Positions 61,839-64,000 of a stretch of 64,000 bases of DNA are shown piece by piece; position 1 is the stretch's first letter, and the number at the start of each line of letters is the position of its first letter. Location of the stretch: assembly GCF_002259405.1 (NCBI RefSeq), contig NZ_NPFW01000020.1, positions 62,001 to 126,000 of the forward strand. Reading direction: 5' to 3'. The notes under the pieces are model-generated. The model was not told the origin of the DNA. It saw only the letters and a program-made list of their open reading frames with translations, and searched no databases. The translations under genes were made by a program, and so were the position numbers. Origin of the DNA: Rhodococcus sp. 14-2483-1-2 (GTDB lineage: Bacteria > Actinomycetota > Actinomycetes > Mycobacteriales > Mycobacteriaceae).

Positions 61839-63829
61839 CGCTGATCAGCGATTCTGAGGCCGGCGAGAGCGCCGTTGAATTGGTTTCCGGGGGCTGGTTC
61901 ACTGTCGAGAGCCGGATTGCAGCAGTGCGTTACTGCGCGCCCGTGTTAAACCAATTTTTCTCTGCTGACTCGGCAACATTAGTAGATAGCGAGATTTTTG
62001 GTAAGCCGTCCGCGGCGATCAATGAAGATGAGTTTTATGGAATAGAGTTTCGCGTCGCGATAGCGGCTGCGCGAAGACTAATTGGAATTGTAAGCGTAGT
62101 GGCTCAAAAGTGTAGTTTCAAATATGGCCTTATAAAGTCCGAGCAGCGTGGATACCTGTCGGCGCGCGTAGACCTGCCAAGGTGGGCTCGTTCGCGAGCA
62201 CACGCAGGCGACGGCCCGCCTGCGTACCCAGTCCACGTGGTAAGTCGGTTTGGCGTCACACCCGAGAACGTTCTCGTGTATTGGGCCTTGCGTTGGATGC
62301 GTATCGAATTGAGTAAGTTGGCGATCAAGAGTGGGGCACTAGCTAGTTCAACCGAGCGAAAGTACGCTGAACAGCTCGATGTGCGACTTCGCAGACTCCA
62401 ATCGATGCACCCCCTCACTGATTGTCGTGCGGAGCTGGCCGGTATCCGCAATCAAGTCCACATCGAGGGGTTAATATCCGCTTCTCGTCGTCGAGTGCGT
62501 CGTCGAGAAGTTCCCAATGTCGAAGCTTATACGGAGTTTCTGGACTGGTTTTCTCAATCCCTCCAAAAAGGTATAACCCTAGAACCGGGCGAAATAAAGT
62601 GGTCTTTCTACGATCACAAATTTGATCGTCGGCTATTTGAAATCTGGTGTTTGTCATCCATTAAAGATGCATTGGTTCGTGATCTTGCTGTTGATGGCGT
62701 TAGTCTGTCGAGTTCTTGGAAGAATGGCGGCCTTGCATACGAGATCAGGCATTTCGGGGGGTCTGTATCAATATTTTTTCAACGTGCTATCGAGAGCGTA
62801 AGCACAGACAAGAGCCCGCGTTGGATTCGGCAGACTGGCAGAAGCCTTACCGGTATACCGGACATCGTGCTTCAAGTGACATCTGCAAGCAGAGCTAGGT
62901 CTACTATTCTCGTTGATCCGAAGCTTCGTCAGCGATCAGGTCTTCCGGGCGAAGAGATTCACAAGATGATTGGCTATCTAGATAATTACGAGCTAAGTCC
63001 CAGAACCGCAATATTGGTGCTTTATGCGCCGGACGGGGACTATCGCATTGATCGATTGGTAGACTCAAGAAGTACTCCGCCGGGTCAAATTTCTGTTGTC
63101 CGCGTTGACCCTCGTGACCCTGAGGGATCTTCCGCTGGGTTCCGGGAGATTTCGATGGCCGTGCTCAATTTTCTAAACCTAGAACCAATACCCCTAACTT
63201 CGGTTTCCTATACTGGCAGTGACGGATCATTCGATCCTGAAAGTACGGCCGAGGAGCGAGCCGCAGCGGCGGTGCAACAGCTTCTGCAGCTAGGTCGGTC
63301 GTCACAAATTGACATAAATGGCGGCCTTACGTTTATGGAGATTGTACTTGGTGCCGATAGCTGGGCCTGTCTTTCGGCTGAGCTCCAAACAGTACTTGCG
63401 ACTGCGTTCGTTGTCGGAAATTCTTTGCAAGAGGGAGATGATTTTTCTGGGCCAGTTCTTGGAATGTGTTCGGCTCTTGAACATTGGCTGGGCAGATTTT
63501 GTAATGAGATCACCGGAGGGTCAGCGACGTATACTATGCTCGGTCAACTGGTCGCCCTTGTGGATTGTGCCGCGTGGGGAAGCGGATTCCGGAAGAGTGC
63601 TGGTAGCCCTGAGCATCAGGCTTCGGCTTACTTCGCGTCTTGGTTGAGTAACGAGCGTGGCGATGAAATAAAGGCCCTAATACCAGGTTGGCGAAAGATG
63701 AATCGCGAACTGCGTCGACCTTCTGCTCATTACGGTTTGGTTGGCAAGTCGCTTTGGAAAAATACATTAAGTGATTTAGTCGTCAATGGTACGTTATCCC
63801 GTTCTTTCAAGTGCCTGGTAGCAGAGTAG
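61835..63829 (+). CDS. McrC/DUF2357-like PD-(D/E)xK nuclease
   Basis: In this 664-residue protein the middle part has RRLFEIWCLSSI (Glu at about 269), then TGIPDIVLQV (PD at 342-343) and TILVDPKLR (D361-P-K363), with EIHKMIGYLDNY after it. This is the PD-(D/E)xK core of McrC/DUF2357-type nucleases that work with McrB-like NTPases. The N-terminal 240 residues are helical and probably contact the NTPase. A C-terminal ~250-residue extension (AAAAVQQLLQLGRSSQIDIN, LGMCSALEHWLGRF) is unrecognised. GTG start in a GTGA overlap with the NTPase. Expected to cleave unmodified (or wrongly modified) DNA. Confidence 0.82.
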   Translation: MTLISDSEAGESAVELVSGGWFTVESRIAAVRYCAPVLNQFFSADSATLVDSEIFGKPSAAINEDEFYGIEFRVAIAAARRLIGIVSVVAQKCSFKYGLIKSEQRGYLSARVDLPRWARSRAHAGDGPPAYPVHVVSRFGVTPENVLVYWALRWMRIELSKLAIKSGALASSTERKYAEQLDVRLRRLQSMHPLTDCRAELAGIRNQVHIEGLISASRRRVRRREVPNVEAYTEFLDWFSQSLQKGITLEPGEIKWSFYDHKFDRRLFEIWCLSSIKDALVRDLAVDGVSLSSSWKNGGLAYEIRHFGGSVSIFFQRAIESVSTDKSPRWIRQTGRSLTGIPDIVLQVTSASRARSTILVDPKLRQRSGLPGEEIHKMIGYLDNYELSPRTAILVLYAPDGDYRIDRLVDSRSTPPGQISVVRVDPRDPEGSSAGFREISMAVLNFLNLEPIPLTSVSYTGSDGSFDPESTAEERAAAAVQQLLQLGRSSQIDINGGLTFMEIVLGADSWACLSAELQTVLATAFVVGNSLQEGDDFSGPVLGMCSALEHWLGRFCNEITGGSATYTMLGQLVALVDCAAWGSGFRKSAGSPEHQASAYFASWLSNERGDEIKALIPGWRKMNRELRRPSAHYGLVGKSLWKNTLSDLVVNGTLSRSFKCLVAE

Positions 63830-63885
63830 CAATCGTCTTATAGAAAGTGTGTGTGAACTGGCGGACACATATCTTCGGTAGGCTA

Positions 63886-63907
63886 AATGCACTTGAGTGC
63901 AGTTTTT
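63886..63907 (+). terminator. Rho-independent terminator after the restriction operon
   Basis: TGCACTTGAGTGCA forms a 5-bp stem with a TTGA loop (63888-63901), followed by GTTTTT. It lies 59 bases after the nuclease stop. The classical T-tract form is unlike the GC-only hairpins elsewhere in the window, in line with the foreign origin of this operon. No gene was found from here to the window end. Confidence 0.65.
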
Positions 63908-64000
63908 ACATGAATCGAAGTTTCGACTGCTTGCCATTGTAATTGTGCATATTCGAAAGTGATGTCGTGTTCTTGCGTCAGTCTCGGTATTATATTTCGG

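Noticed and set aside
57564-63829. BREX, DISARM or a simple type II system as the identity of the island
   Set aside because: No PglZ, DrmA/helicase-SNF2 or stand-alone type II endonuclease is present; the McrB-like NTPase plus DUF2357-like nuclease fits the LlaJI/McrBC group better.
57264-64000. A prophage or integrative element inside the window
   Set aside because: No integrase, capsid, portal, relaxase or transposase genes and no att-like flanking repeats are visible in the window.

Overview
The window is about 64 kb of high-GC DNA that reads like a mycolic-acid actinobacterium, most probably Rhodococcus or a close relative. This is inferred from codon usage, leaderless starts behind -10-like hexamers, a divergent TetR/CYP136-type P450 pair of the mycobacterial kind, a monomeric NADP isocitrate dehydrogenase, and the density of catabolic oxygenases. 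The last ~6.4 kb (from about 57.5 kb) is clearly more AT-rich and looks acquired. No rRNA, tRNA, CRISPR array, integrase or transposase was seen.

Layout. 1-2.5 kb: a GIY-YIG-like protein cut by the window edge, a possible small membrane protein, and a Tat-exported acetamidase/formamidase-family lipoprotein. 2.5-4.6 kb: a TetR regulator divergent from a CYP136-like P450, with a perfect inverted repeat between them. 4.6-8.3 kb: hydrolase, ABM-domain protein, succinate-semialdehyde dehydrogenase and an AraC regulator. 8.4-11 kb: a flavin-dependent organosulfur-type module (LLM C-terminal fragment, flavin reductase, DszA/NtaA-type monooxygenase). 11.6-13.8 kb: isocitrate dehydrogenase. 13.86-14.0 kb: a palindromic intergenic repeat. 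14-19.6 kb: LysR regulator divergent from a CitMHS transporter, a split AtuA-type pair and a secreted CocE-type hydrolase. 19.6-22.2 kb: adenylate cyclase, GlxA-type regulator, isochorismatase-family hydrolase.

22.3-35.3 kb is a tightly packed, mostly overlapping catabolic operon, all on the minus strand, headed by a MarR regulator with two operator-like boxes. It encodes an aldehyde dehydrogenase, two RidA-fold proteins, a cupin, a Rieske oxygenase with its FMN/2Fe-2S reductase, a type I extradiol dioxygenase, an alpha/beta hydrolase, two SDRs (one lacking the catalytic Tyr/Lys), a ThDP enzyme, several small accessory proteins and an aromatic-acid MFS transporter. It looks like a complete uptake, ring-hydroxylation, ring-cleavage and side-chain pathway for an aromatic compound, possibly a nitrogen-containing one. 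The substrate is not identifiable from sequence alone.

35.4-43.5 kb: EVE-like protein, nitroreductase, secreted ParB-like protein, MFS exporter and GNAT acetyltransferase, then an ssu-type sulfonate ABC transporter with an SsuD-type monooxygenase. 43.6-51.3 kb: a Cys-rich membrane protein, then a TetR-linked cluster (serine hydrolase, acyl-CoA synthetase, nitroreductase) divergent from a 4-hydroxyacetophenone-type Baeyer-Villiger monooxygenase and a RidA-fold protein. A decayed copy of the monooxygenase C-terminus follows. 51.3-57.2 kb: two coupled paralogous lipoproteins, a tandem family of small secreted proteins (three intact, one broken by an ArsR relic), and two unidentified proteins.

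57.56-63.83 kb is the most interesting part: a four-gene operon with overlapping stop/start codons. It encodes a fusion of two complete cytosine-C5 DNA methyltransferases, an unrecognised 271-residue protein, a McrB-like AAA+ NTPase and a McrC/DUF2357-like PD-(D/E)xK nuclease. It resembles the LlaJI-type (McrBC-related) restriction-modification systems, but in a fused and rearranged form.
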